A stretch of DNA of 64,000 nucleotides from Rossellomorea marisflavi (GCF_022170785.1 NZ_CP081870.1:3460001-3524000), one strand, 5' to 3'. Counted from the first letter of the stretch, positions 28,276 to 36,970 are shown. Numbers and translations: made by a program. The notes: generated by a model from the sequence alone, not told the origin.

Positions 28276-28314
28276 CCAAGGTCGGCAGGGTCAATGCCGG
28301 TCTTTTTTACATTC
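28276..28314 (+). terminator. terminator-like hairpin between arpU and the DinB gene
   Basis: Stem GGTCGGCA / TGCCGGTC with two mismatches, then T6 on the plus strand. A degenerate counterpart lies at about 29384-29412 upstream of the duplicated arpU fragment. Confidence 0.5.
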
Positions 28315-28464
28315 GGTCTGATTTTTTTTGTAAGCTTGAATGCTGTTCTCCCCACTATTACGAAGAGTTACATCGGTGATTCGTAAAAAAAGGTTTTAGG
28401 TTTTTAATTACGATATTGCTGTATAATTTTTGGTGTACATAAAAACCAATAAAGGGTGATATTT

Positions 28465-28929
28465 TTGAGCTGTAAGAGCATTTTGGATCAGATTGAATTA
28501 GCAATAAGTACAACTATTGATATGGTAGGGACTCTAAGTGAAGCCGACTTACAAAAGAGACCTACTCTTGATAAACATTCAATAGGGGAACTACTAGAGC
28601 ACATTGCAATAATTTGTGAAGCTGATTGGCGGATTTCTAAGGAAGCTTCAGAAAAAGAAATGCAGAGTTTTTATGCTGGTGTTTCTTACAAAACATTAGA
28701 TGACATAAAAGAGGGCTTAATTAAAAATTTCAATGCATTAAAAACCAACTATATGCAACTAACAGTTGAACAATTGAATAAACAAACTACTTCTTACTGG
28801 GGTGCTACCTATACCCGTTATGAATGGTTAATTGAAATTCTTGCCCATGTCTATCACCATCGAGGTCAATTACATGCAATGCTAGTTCACTGCTCCAAGA
28901 AAGATCCAAAAATCATACTTTTCAACTAA
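28465..28929 (+). CDS. DinB-fold protein
   Basis: About 154 residues forming a four-helix bundle of the DinB/YfiT type. Three metal-binding His are visible: LLEHIA near residue 45, and HVYHHRGQLH near 130. Such proteins are thiol-dependent transferases or stress proteins; the substrate is unknown. AAAGGGTG lies before a TTG at 28465; a GTG at 28456 overlaps that ribosome site. It is on the plus strand within the prophage and is probably cargo. Confidence 0.8.
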   Translation: MSCKSILDQIELAISTTIDMVGTLSEADLQKRPTLDKHSIGELLEHIAIICEADWRISKEASEKEMQSFYAGVSYKTLDDIKEGLIKNFNALKTNYMQLTVEQLNKQTTSYWGATYTRYEWLIEILAHVYHHRGQLHAMLVHCSKKDPKIILFN

Positions 28930-29110
28930 GGTATTTCAGACGGTATTCAAATCCCAATGGTTTTTTATCCGATCTAGTGCCTCAGTATCTTGTTCTTTGA
29001 CGTATGCATTAAAGCTTTTCATAGTTTCCTTATTATCCACCTTGATTACCCTCTAGTTTTATTTTCACCAAGGAGTGGCGGCAGCTCCGCCTCTCCCTGG
29101 TCAATGTTCA

Positions 29111-29341
29111 TCAGTGCAGCTCTTTCTCTTCAAACGGATCCGCAACATCCTGCTCGGTAGAAGAATGAAACTGATTCGAGAATGCCGGAGGAATTAAAGA
29201 GTACGTTGCAGTCACCCTAGGGAGCTGATCTTCATGCACTGTTAGTCAGTAAAATCGATACATGTCTAAAGCGGACTCAACAGCTGCCTTGGTCTTTTCC
29301 CTGTCGATTTTAGGTAGCATGAACAATTGTTTTCCCAACAT
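29111..29341 (-). pseudogene. chimeric prophage pseudogene: ArpU N-terminus fused to the tail of another phage protein
   Basis: From the ATG at 29341 the frame repeats the ArpU N-terminus (MLGKQLFMLP, REKTKAAVE, FSNQFHSSTEQ) with one in-frame TGA after YRFY. It then switches in frame to DVADPFEEKELH, the C-terminus of the protein at 31086-31568 (DIVDPFEEKELHL). The switch lies in a CTG(C/T)TC stretch shared by both parents. It is a recombination scar between two related phage segments. The rest of 28930-29537 has no clear gene. Confidence 0.8.
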
Positions 29342-29537
29342 TGCCCCCCCCTTTTCTGGAAAATATTCTTAGTCGTAAATATTTTGTGGATCGGGAGAAA
29401 TTCCGATTCTTTTTGTATGGATATTTTTCTACGTTTCCAAAGCTACCAATCATTTCTTAAACACATTAATCAGTGTAAAAACATACCTTTATGCTAAAAT
29501 TGCTTGATACCCCCGCATAAGAAAGGATGCATTTAAT

Positions 29538-30347
29538 GTGGAACTAACCCAAAATCATAAAGCTGATATAGCTAAGAAGGTCTTATCTTTAAAACAGGAA
29601 TTAATCGATTTTAAAAATGGAGTCAGTTCCAATAAAAATGTGCCTAATCAACAACTGCAAAATTGGAGAGAAAATATTATTACTATATACGCAGCATCTA
29701 TTGCTGAAGACTTAAACACCACTTATGCAAAGTTAGAAGTATGGGGAAATGAGGCTGTCCATACTTTGGTTAACTCTAACCTATCTATAGAACTTGCATT
29801 GGATGAAGTCAGAGACTATAGAAATTTAATCGGGAAAGTCCTTATGCAAGAAAGTACTAAATATGAACTGACAATCGAGCAATTTTACGATATTATTTCC
29901 AACTTTGACTCTGTAGTTGATCGGGCGGTCCAATGGTTAAGTACATCATATACAGAGAGCTACTTCAAAAGGATTTATGCAGCAGAAGCTACAGCTTTAG
30001 AGTTATCTATTCCTATAATAAAAGTTACAGATATTGTTGGTGTTTTACCCTTAATTGGTGACATTGATACTCAAAGAGCCCAAGAGTTAATGAACAAGGC
30101 TCTTACCAAAAGTAATGAGTATGCTTTAGAGCATTTAGTAATCGATTTATCTAGCGTAGCAATTATTGACACCATGGTGGCTAGTCATATCTTCAAGGTA
30201 ATTGAAGCTTTAAAAATGTCTGGGGTTAACTCTATATTGACAGGTATTAGACCTGAGGTTGCCCAAACAATGATTAATTTAGGAGTACACTTCAATAATA
30301 TAAATGTAACATCGACACTAAGATCTGCCTTAAAAGACCTTTATTAG
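29538..30347 (+). CDS. RsbR-type stressosome protein (STAS domain)
   Basis: 269 residues. The N-terminal half is a helical non-heme-globin-like sensor domain; the C-terminal half (about 152-268) is a STAS domain with PLIGDIDTQRAQ and LSSVAIIDTMVA. Thr178 and Thr212 stand where RsbRA carries its two RsbT-phosphorylated threonines, with the same 34-residue spacing. It should join stressosomes that control RsbT and sigma-B. It is unusual that it lies inside the prophage remnant. The GTG start has AAAGGA about ten bases upstream. Confidence 0.9.
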   Translation: MELTQNHKADIAKKVLSLKQELIDFKNGVSSNKNVPNQQLQNWRENIITIYAASIAEDLNTTYAKLEVWGNEAVHTLVNSNLSIELALDEVRDYRNLIGKVLMQESTKYELTIEQFYDIISNFDSVVDRAVQWLSTSYTESYFKRIYAAEATALELSIPIIKVTDIVGVLPLIGDIDTQRAQELMNKALTKSNEYALEHLVIDLSSVAIIDTMVASHIFKVIEALKMSGVNSILTGIRPEVAQTMINLGVHFNNINVTSTLRSALKDLY

Positions 30348-30421
30348 AATAACTCCCAACCGAGTTTAGAATAGTTATTCCCTTTTTGGTAAAAGTAAGT
30401 AAAACAACGGAGGGAACAACG

Positions 30422-30514
30422 TTGAGATTGATTAATTTAACAATCATAACAATCATAGTCATTTTACTTCTTTCATTTGGTGTTTTTGGTTTCATCACCG
30501 ACACCTTTACATAA
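30422..30514 (+). CDS. 30-residue hydrophobic peptide
   Basis: TTG start eight bases after GGAGGGA. The peptide (MRLINLTIITIIVILLLSFG, then a short tail) is a single membrane span. It is too short for family assignment. It lies about 75 bases after the RsbR-type gene. It could be a small membrane protein or a toxin-like peptide. Confidence 0.4.
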   Translation: MRLINLTIITIIVILLLSFGVFGFITDTFT

Positions 30515-30855
30515 AACTAATAAAGGAATAACTTCCACTTATTCTCTCATAGCTATAAGAATTTTCCTTCAATCCACTTTCCAATTTGCTCTAGCATGAC
30601 TAACAATTCATCTCATGAAATTACAAAAAAACAAATTAATTCCTTCTCAATAATATCCAGACCAATTAACTCCCCCTCCCTTATCTATTGATTTCGGGCA
30701 ATCAGAAATACCTTATTCTTTACGAGAGTTGCACATGTGTCACTCTCGTAATATTAAATGTATACATTAGGATTAATTCCTCCTTGTCCTTCTCATGCAT
30801 AAATTACATTTCCCAGGTGAAAATATCTATATTCGATAAAGGAGGAAGTATAGAT
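30515..30855. other. non-coding stretch with one inverted repeat
   Basis: No convincing gene. An inverted repeat TACGAGAGT (30721-30729) / ACTCTCGTA (30742-30750) lies 105 bases before the next small gene and may be regulatory or a weak terminator. Confidence 0.4.
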
Positions 30856-31011
30856 ATGAACAGCAAAAATGATTCTTTGTTTGGTATTGCGATTTTAAGT
30901 GTCCTTCTAACAACAATATATACAGCTATACTTGCATCACAGCTTATGGCCACTAAACACAAGGTTGATTACCTTTACTTCAAAAACAAATTTAGTGAAA
31001 ATCAGAAATAA
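30856..31011 (+). CDS. 51-residue membrane protein
   Basis: ATG ten bases after AAAGGAGG. The peptide has one membrane span (about 8-30: FGIAILSVLLTTIYTAILAS) and a basic C-terminal tail. The strong ribosome site supports translation. No family is recognised. It is the last plus-strand gene before the minus-strand phage block. Confidence 0.5.
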   Translation: MNSKNDSLFGIAILSVLLTTIYTAILASQLMATKHKVDYLYFKNKFSENQK

Positions 31012-31085
31012 GTTTTATGCGGTGTTATCATAAATATTTTTATCAAGGAGCAGCTATCCCTACAGACTGCTTCTTGGTTATAAAT

Positions 31086-31568
31086 TCATAAATGCAGCTC
31101 TTTCTCTTCAAACGGATCCACAATATCCTGCTCTTCCTGGTCCTCCACGTTATCGATGCTCAATTGATCCTTTGGAACCTCGACGTTACCGTTGCCGTCT
31201 ACTTGGTACTCGACACCTGAATTGTCTTCATAGAACTCTTCAATGCTCATTTGAGATTGTTGAATGAAGAGGTTCACATTTCGCCCCGCGTATTTGTAAA
31301 GTTCCTGCGCCTTCTTTTCTGAATCCCCTTTAATTGCAAATTTCATGGCCGTCTTCTTGGAGTCTCGCTGAATGTTCATGAACTCGGCCGAAGTCTCCCC
31401 AGCTGCACACCCTTCAATTTCAAAGAGGATGATGCTCCCTGCAAGGGCATAAAGTGCTGTGGTAGACTCGTCTCCCTCTTCCTGTCCTTTGATTTCAAAC
31501 TTCAGGACCTCTTTTTTATCGTCCTTCTGTTGCATCTTGAAAAACACGTTCAGTTGAGTTTTAGTCAT
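31086..31568 (-). CDS. phage protein of unknown function
   Basis: 160 residues, acidic C-terminus (EEQDIVDPFEEKELHL). It looks like a soluble beta-rich N-terminal domain with a helical tail. It stands in a run of overlapping phage genes after the resolvase, suggesting a replication- or recombination-linked role. Its last codons also occur in the chimeric pseudogene at 29.1 kb, which shows that a related phage segment was once present twice. Confidence 0.65.
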   Translation of the reverse strand: MTKTQLNVFFKMQQKDDKKEVLKFEIKGQEEGDESTTALYALAGSIILFEIEGCAAGETSAEFMNIQRDSKKTAMKFAIKGDSEKKAQELYKYAGRNVNLFIQQSQMSIEEFYEDNSGVEYQVDGNGNVEVPKDQLSIDNVEDQEEQDIVDPFEEKELHL

Positions 31569-31588
31569 GTCTCTGTCTCCCTTATCAT

Positions 31589-31753
31589 CTATTTTTTCTG
31601 CCAGATCATTTGGCAGCCTAACCCGTATCCATGTTTCTTGATTAGGGTTGATTGTCTCCAGCCTCGATCCTCATGGTCGGCAATAATCTTCCCAATGGTC
31701 TTTTCTGTCATGCCGAAAACGATTTTTTTCAATGGTCTGTGCCTGGTGCTCAT
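31589..31753 (-). CDS. small phage protein (54 residues)
   Basis: ATG overlaps the stop of the RuvC-like gene (ATGA), giving translational coupling. The sequence (MSTRHRPLKKIVFGMTEKTI, then a basic, aromatic tail) is rich in Lys and Arg and may bind DNA. It resembles a short helix-turn-helix-like phage protein; no family is certain. Confidence 0.55.
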   Translation of the reverse strand: MSTRHRPLKKIVFGMTEKTIGKIIADHEDRGWRQSTLIKKHGYGLGCQMIWQKK

Positions 31754-32319
31754 GCTTTCTTTTTCACATCCGACGTTTCCTGGAGGATCGACTGAACGAC
31801 TTGAGACTGATTTACTGTCAGATTTATCTCACCAGTCTCTCGGATCACAAAGATGGCGAAGGCGATCCTAGCCAGGATGTAAGCATCTACTACGTTGTCA
31901 CTCCGGTGTTCATACCCAAAGGCGTTGAAGACCGCCTTCATGACTTCTCGCTTCTTTTGCGGCCCTGTTAGCCTCTTCTTGCTGCCCTTCTCTCCAATCC
32001 AGCCCGTCACGCCCACAAACTTTTTGACGGCATTTGGAGCAACCTCGTGATAAGGAAGGCGCCTTTTGAAAAGTTCATTCCTAATCCCGTGATGCAATCC
32101 CCCGGCGAACATGGCCTTCTGTGTGCTATAGGGGAATCCCTCAATACAGATGTGGTCGCCTGGCTGCAGGTGTGTAGTGATTTCGTGAATCAGGGTCACC
32201 ATACGTTTAGGATCCTTATCCCCAATTCCGGACAACTCCTTTTCCCTGACAACTTCACCACGATCGTCTAAGGCCACAAACCCAGTTTTCGATGCCGGAT
32301 CGATTCCTATAAATCTCAT
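31750..32319 (-). CDS. phage RuvC-like Holliday-junction resolvase
   Basis: 189 residues with an RNase H-like fold: Asp7 in FIGIDPASKTG, the second acidic residue in ICIEGF near 60, and the C-terminal pair in SDNVVDAYILA near 145. Phages use such resolvases to cut branched DNA before packaging. It follows the FbpA-like gene with a 4-base overlap and precedes a 54-residue gene with another overlap, so the block is a tight operon. Confidence 0.85.
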   Translation of the reverse strand: MRFIGIDPASKTGFVALDDRGEVVREKELSGIGDKDPKRMVTLIHEITTHLQPGDHICIEGFPYSTQKAMFAGGLHHGIRNELFKRRLPYHEVAPNAVKKFVGVTGWIGEKGSKKRLTGPQKKREVMKAVFNAFGYEHRSDNVVDAYILARIAFAIFVIRETGEINLTVNQSQVVQSILQETSDVKKKA

Positions 32320-32504
32320 GCTCGCTTCCTCCTTCTAGCTTTCTCGCTTTCATAGACCTGCTCGAGTTCTGATAAGGTGAGCTCGTACAATTGCTTTCCA
32401 CATGGTGTTTTAAAGTAGTCCATCAGCAGAAGTTCACTTTTATAAAAATCCTTTTGGATTTGAATTCCTTTTCTTAATTGCCCGGAAGGCATAGTAGACC
32501 TCAT
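32316..32504 (-). CDS. FbpA-like small basic protein
   Basis: 62 residues. The C-terminal part QLYELTLSELEQVYESEKA matches the core of the Fur-regulated basic protein (FbpA-like) domain common in Bacillus and its phages. It lies between the helicase and the resolvase gene and overlaps the latter by four bases. A regulatory or adaptor role is only a guess. A second member of this family is at 59.2 kb. Confidence 0.7.
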   Translation of the reverse strand: MRSTMPSGQLRKGIQIQKDFYKSELLLMDYFKTPCGKQLYELTLSELEQVYESEKARRRKRA

Positions 32505-32517
32505 GGTTCTATCCCCT

Positions 32518-33627
32518 TTACATGAAATTCATTGTTTCTTGTTTGACCAAGTTGATAAACTTCCCGTACTCTTTTACGAACCCGAGTTTGACCGTACCTG
32601 TAGGCCCGTTACGGTGCTTAGAGACAATCAGTTCAGTGATCCCTTTTAAGTCAGAGTCTTTGTAATAGTAATCGTCCCGGTATAGGAATCCGATGATATC
32701 GGCATCCTGCTCAATCTGTCCAGATTCCCTCAGATCGGACATCATCGGCCGTTTGTCCTGTCGTTGCTCTACACCCCTTGAAAGCTGAGAGAGGGCCACT
32801 ACGTTCACCTCAAGCTCCCTTGCCATGGCTTTGAGGCTCCTGCTGATATCACTGATCTCCTGAAGCCTGTTCCCGCGGTAGCTTGCATTCCCCATGATCA
32901 GCTGAAGATAGTCAATCATCACCAGGAGCTTCTTGCCAGGGTTCTCTCTCTTTACCTTCCTTACCTTGGTCCAGATGTAATTCACCGTTACACTTGGCCT
33001 ATCAAAGATATGCAGATCCAGGTTGTTGAGGATGCCGAGCGCGTGAGAGAACTTCTGCCAATCATGATCCATGAAGTCTTCACTTGCATTTCTCATCTTC
33101 TGAGCATCGATGTTGCCAGAGATCGAGATGAGCCTCTTCAGTAGCTGTTTCTTCGGCATTTCCAGAGAGAATATGCACGGGATTTCGCCATCTTCAGCTG
33201 CGTTAAAGGCTACATTTAGAGCAAAGGCCGTCTTCCCCATGGATGGCCTGGCCCCGATGATGATAAGGTCACTTTCCTGGAGGCCACCAGTGAGCTTGTT
33301 TAATTCATCGAAACCAGTGGGGATCCCCGTCATCTGGTCGGTTTGGGTGCTTAACTGTTCGTAGACATTTAGCAGCTCTTCTTTTATGCTGCCATCGTCA
33401 TCCGCGGTCTCCTCTTCCTGCACCTTCATCAATTCACCGATGACCGTTTGGATCGCTTCGGCCGGATCCTCCTCGACCAATTGCTTCTTGAAGTCGTTGG
33501 CCAGTTGCAGTGATCTTCGTTTCCGCCAGTTTTCCAGAACCAGAGACTCATAGAATTTGAAGTTTTTAGTTGTCGGAACAGACTCGGCCACTTTGAGCAA
33601 ATGCTTTAGAAAAGATGGATACTTCAC
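32518..33627 (-). CDS. DnaB-type replicative helicase, N-terminally truncated
   Basis: 369 residues. The RecA-like motor is intact: GIPTGFDELNKLTGG, Walker A ARPSMGKTAFALN, SLEMPKKQ, Walker B VMIDYLQLI and SQLSRGVEQR. The N-terminus starts at PSFLKHLLKVAESVPTTKNF, about 80 residues into a normal DnaB, so the N-terminal oligomerisation domain is mostly missing. The break is at about 33.63 kb, where an ImmA remnant begins on the other strand. The frame begins at a GTG without a clear ribosome site, so this may be a pseudogene. Confidence 0.82.
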   Translation of the reverse strand: MKYPSFLKHLLKVAESVPTTKNFKFYESLVLENWRKRRSLQLANDFKKQLVEEDPAEAIQTVIGELMKVQEEETADDDGSIKEELLNVYEQLSTQTDQMTGIPTGFDELNKLTGGLQESDLIIIGARPSMGKTAFALNVAFNAAEDGEIPCIFSLEMPKKQLLKRLISISGNIDAQKMRNASEDFMDHDWQKFSHALGILNNLDLHIFDRPSVTVNYIWTKVRKVKRENPGKKLLVMIDYLQLIMGNASYRGNRLQEISDISRSLKAMARELEVNVVALSQLSRGVEQRQDKRPMMSDLRESGQIEQDADIIGFLYRDDYYYKDSDLKGITELIVSKHRNGPTGTVKLGFVKEYGKFINLVKQETMNFM

Positions 33628-33629
33628 AC

Positions 33630-34028
33630 AAAGACGATGTTGTTACTTTTGCGGCACATCATGATGGAAAGGAGTGTACTAAAGAAGATTCTGAAAAGTA
33701 TTCAATCTTAGCAGAAGAGTTTGGACATAATAATATGTCCGTTGGAAACATTATCGACCAATCTAAACTTGTTAATAGGTAGCCAGAACAAAGAGCCCGA
33801 ACCTGGGAGTAGGAATATACAATGACCATTAGCAAAATTGTCTCTGCGCATAAAGCCCAAGTGAAAAACAAATTCGAATTAGCTGAGTATTTAGGTGTAA
33901 CTGAGGACTTTGTGGAGAGAACTATAGAACGTTACATCGAGAAGTACGGAGATTATGTATCGTATAAAAATTTCACCGTATGTTTGAACCCGTTAGGTGT
34001 ATTAGAGTGGTTTGATTTTAGTCACTAA
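33630..34028 (+). pseudogene. ImmA/IrrE metallopeptidase remnant
   Basis: The plus-strand frame reads SILAEEFGHNN, GNIIDQSKLVNR, TAG (33780), PEQRARTWE, TAG (33810), then SKIVSAHKAQVKNKFELAEYLGV and the family C-terminus. ImmA proteins cleave phage-type repressors; this is the metal-binding helix and the C-terminal domain. The N-terminal third is missing at the junction with the helicase gene, and two amber stops break the rest. The lysogeny control genes that should follow (repressor, antirepressor) are absent. Confidence 0.8.
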
Positions 34029-34044
34029 CTAAGGAGGATTTGAT

Positions 34045-34979
34045 ATGGCGAGCTTCTAAAAAAAAGGGTAAAACGTGGCAGTACACTGTCAGCCGAATGA
34101 TTAACTGAAAAGCACAACCAATTCGTAAAAGTGGCTTCAGGACAAAAAAAGAGGCTCAAGTAGCAGCTTCAGAAATTGAAGAAGACTTGCGTAAAGGGAT
34201 TGTCCCTACTTTGAAAAAGGAGCCCTTCGAACAGTACTTTAACAAGACGAATATCAGTGAGATCACTTTAAAAATGTACCAAACACGCTACAAACTATCC
34301 AAGAAAGCTTTGGTGGAAAACCAATTCAGGATATCACCAAGCGTGAATATCAAGCTTTTCTTAATGAATATGGGAAAACTCATGCTAAAGAAACGTCTCG
34401 AAAGTTGAATGTCCACATTCGCGCATGTGTCAGGGAGGCTATTGATGAAGGTATCATAAGGGTTGATTTTACTCGAGATGTTGTTATAACAGGGAGCGTA
34501 GAAGCGAAGAGTCCTGAAGAGAAACACTTAAATTATTTTGAAAGCAAAAGAGTGATGAATGAGATTTACAATCGTTTAGACAGAAGCCTGGTCTATTACT
34601 TGCTTTTGATTGGCCTTACCTCCGGAATGCGCTTTGCAGAAATGATTGGCCTTACACGAAAAGACTTCAATTTTACCTCTGGAGAAATCACCATTAATAA
34701 GCCTGGGATTATAAGACCGGTAAAGGTTTCACAAAAACAAAGAATGACCCCTCCAATCGAATAATAAAAATGGATGGCAAAACAATGGGTAAGTTCCAAG
34801 CCCTATTTGAAGCAACACCACCGAATATTGAAGGGCTAGTCTTTTTCAGCCCACATAATGCTCACAAAGTTTTGACCAATGAAAATGCTAATAAGATTTT
34901 GAGAGGTCTACTAAAAGAGTTGCGTGAAGAAGACACAAAGAATGCTGTAGATAGGTTCGAGCAAATGGACAATGTGTAA
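34045..34979 (+). pseudogene. int: tyrosine-type phage integrase, inactivated
   Basis: Begins with AAGGAGG and an ATG, but a TAA is codon 5. Pieces in different frames give SGFRTKKEAQVAASEIEEDL, the SAM-like core-binding domain, then GLTSGMRFAEMIGLT with the first catalytic Arg. A frameshift near 34705 and an internal deletion follow: the HxLRH and Tyr boxes are missing, and the sequence jumps to KELREEDTKNAVDRFEQM, the usual C-terminus. It stands next to tRNA-Arg, which is the likely integration site. Confidence 0.88.
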
Positions 34980-35040
34980 AAAATGTGTAAAACCGATTTA
35001 ATTCCAGCCTTTTTCTATCGCCTCCCTCTCCTCAAGAGAA

Positions 35041-35087
35041 AAATAAAAAACACCTACAAACGTTGATATATCAACATTTATAAGTGT
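35041..35087 (-). terminator. terminator of tRNA-Arg
   Basis: A 38-base hairpin (35050-35087) with 19-base arms pairing throughout if three G-U pairs are allowed, centred on GTTGATATATCAAC, followed on the minus strand by T6. Confidence 0.85.
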
Positions 35088-35127
35088 CCTCTACTTTTTA
35101 TACCTTTTTCCAAATGTACTGCTGTAC

Positions 35128-35198
35128 GCCCTCGGAGGGAATCGAACCCCCATTTTAAGAACCGGAATCTTACGTGCTATCCGTTGCACCACGAGGGC
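35128..35198 (-). tRNA. tRNA-Arg (anticodon CCG)
   Basis: Read on the minus strand: acceptor arms GCCCTCG/CGAGGGC, D-arm, an anticodon stem TAAGA/TCTTA enclosing TTCCGGT (anticodon CCG, codon CGG) and a T-arm with GGTTCGATTC. No CCA is encoded. The 3' end faces the integrase remnant, the classic arrangement for a tRNA phage attachment site. I did not find a second copy of the 3' half at the far end of the prophage. Confidence 0.95.
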
Positions 35199-35287
35199 AT
35201 GTTTTAGTTACTGTCACGAGAACTAATTATAATAGAGAAAAGTCTCCAATGCAAGATGTTTTTGGGTTCTGTTGTGAATGCCTTATG

Positions 35288-35325
35288 AAAAAGCCAAGAT
35301 CCCCTAGGGTGGATCTTGGCTTTTT
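35288..35325. terminator. terminator of the MBL-fold gene
   Basis: Arms AAAAAGCCAAGATCC and GGATCTTGGCTTTTT, symmetrical, so it may act in both directions. Confidence 0.92.
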
Positions 35326-35331
35326 GTATGA

Positions 35332-36090
35332 TTAGAACGTATAGGATTCTCCGTCATCCGGCACCAGGATGCGGGATTGGAGTCCTTTCTCTGCTGTGGT
35401 GTTCTTGAGTTCTTCCCTTGAAAGCGTGCCGTGGTTGACGGCTTCCATATGGGTCGAGATGATGGTGGCTTCGGGTGCAGCGTTCGCTGTCTGGAGGACG
35501 TCTTCTTTGCCCATGACGATGGAGCCTCCTTCGAGGAACTGGTTGTCGCCTGCATTGACGACAATGATGTCTGGATGGTGGGTGTGGATTTCTTCTTCCA
35601 CCTCTTCATTCCATACGGTATCTCCGGCTACGTAGAGGGTTTTCTCGTTCTCATGTTTAAAGACGATGCCGCTGACGGTCCCGGTGCGTTTGAGAATCTC
35701 TCCCCTTCCGTGCTTGCCTTTGGTTTTGGTGAGCTGGATACCGTTGAACTGCTCGTTATTTAGCACGTGTACATTCGTGAAATCTGCTTTTTTGACTTCT
35801 TCGGCATCGGCTTCGTTCTGGACATATAGATTGATGGATTTGGGGAGGACTTCTTTTGCCGTGTCATCAAAGTGATCCAGGTGGAGATGGGTGAGGATCA
35901 CGGCATCGATCCCCTCCAGTATGGAGTCAACGGATTCTGGCAGATCGACGATGGGATTCTTGATGTCATCCCTTTTTGACGGCGTGAAGGGAGGATAGGT
36001 CCCTTTCGGTGCGAGCATGGGGTCAATGAGGAATCGCGTGCCTGCATAGTCAAGGATGAGGGTTGCGTTTCTGATGAGTTGTAGGTTCAT
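35332..36090 (-). CDS. MBL-fold metal-dependent hydrolase (UlaG-like)
   Basis: 252 residues: the metal-binding HLHLDHFD near residue 67, a further Asp in AGDTVW near 155 and HMEAVNHG near 215. The compact layout, MNLQLIRNATLILDYAGTRF at the N-terminus with IDPML, is that of UlaG-like lactonase/phosphodiesterase proteins. The substrate is unknown. The gene is monocistronic, divergent from clpP. Confidence 0.88.
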   Translation of the reverse strand: MNLQLIRNATLILDYAGTRFLIDPMLAPKGTYPPFTPSKRDDIKNPIVDLPESVDSILEGIDAVILTHLHLDHFDDTAKEVLPKSINLYVQNEADAEEVKKADFTNVHVLNNEQFNGIQLTKTKGKHGRGEILKRTGTVSGIVFKHENEKTLYVAGDTVWNEEVEEEIHTHHPDIIVVNAGDNQFLEGGSIVMGKEDVLQTANAAPEATIISTHMEAVNHGTLSREELKNTTAEKGLQSRILVPDDGESYTF

Positions 36091-36270
36091 AGTATCGGCT
36101 CCTTTTGTTCTCTTTCAGATCTGATTCTCACAGAGGGGTGCACTTCTCATTTTACCCGTTGGCAAGGGGGAGCAATCACGAAACTTTCAGCTTTTGTACC
36201 GTTTAAAAAAGGGATGAGTGGGTATGATGTAGAAAGGATTTACATACAGGTTAATAAAGGAAGCATTAGG

Positions 36271-36300
36271 TTTGACCTTTATTGACCAACAGTGTATGAT
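36271..36300 (+). promoter_or_regulatory. clpP promoter with overlapping CtsR operator
   Basis: TTTGACC-TTT-ATTGACC (36271-36287) is the reverse of the CtsR heptad repeat GGTCAAA-N3-GGTCAAA with one mismatch. It covers the -35 box TTGACC (36272-36277), which is 17 bases from a -10 TATGAT (36295-36300). Bound CtsR would block a sigma-A promoter, the known arrangement for clpP. Confidence 0.85.
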
Positions 36301-36363
36301 AACAGTACAAAGTGAATATGAAATGATTCAAAAATACACAGATACATTTAAGGAGGAACGAGG

Positions 36364-36960
36364 ATGAACTTAATTCCTACAGTTATTGAACAAACAAACC
36401 GCGGTGAACGTGCGTATGACATCTATTCCCGTCTATTGAAGGACCGTGTGATCATGCTTGGGAGCGCCATCGATGATAACGTGGCGAACTCAATCGTATC
36501 CCAGCTTCTTTTCCTAGAGTCTGAAAATCCGGAGAAAGACATCTCCATCTACATCAACTCACCAGGCGGAAGCATCACAGCCGGTATGGCGATCTACGAT
36601 ACGATCCAGTACATCAAACCTGATGTTCAAACGATCTGCATCGGTATGGCTGCTTCCATGGGTGCATTCCTTCTAGCTGCCGGAGCAAAAGGCAAACGTC
36701 TTGCCCTTCCTAACGCAGAAGTGATGATTCACCAACCACTTGGAGGAGCTCAAGGTCAAGCGACGGAAATCGAAATTGCTGCTAAACGCATTCTCTTCCT
36801 TCGTGAGAAATTGAACCAAATCCTTGCTGACCGTACTGGTCAACCACTTGACGTGATTTCTAAGGATACGGACCGCGATAACTTCATGACTGCGGAACGC
36901 GCTTTGGAATATGGTCTGATCGACCGTATCATCACTCGCAACGATGCAGAAACTAAATAA
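36364..36960 (+). CDS. clpP: ATP-dependent Clp protease proteolytic subunit
   Basis: 198-residue serine peptidase that forms the tetradecameric core used by ClpX, ClpC and ClpE. Catalytic Ser98 (GMAASMGA), His123 (MIHQPLGG) and Asp172 (near DTDRDNF) are all present, as is the N-terminal NLIPTVIEQ loop that contacts the ATPases. AAGGAGG precedes the ATG. The promoter has a CtsR operator, so heat and protein-damage control is expected. Monocistronic, with a terminator at 36971. Confidence 0.98.
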   Translation: MNLIPTVIEQTNRGERAYDIYSRLLKDRVIMLGSAIDDNVANSIVSQLLFLESENPEKDISIYINSPGGSITAGMAIYDTIQYIKPDVQTICIGMAASMGAFLLAAGAKGKRLALPNAEVMIHQPLGGAQGQATEIEIAAKRILFLREKLNQILADRTGQPLDVISKDTDRDNFMTAERALEYGLIDRIITRNDAETK

Positions 36961-36970
36961 GAATTGAATG

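Noticed and set aside
30688-30855. Longer version of the 51-residue membrane protein starting at 30688
   Set aside because: The upstream part has no ribosome site and non-protein-like composition; AAAGGAGG directly precedes the ATG at 30856.
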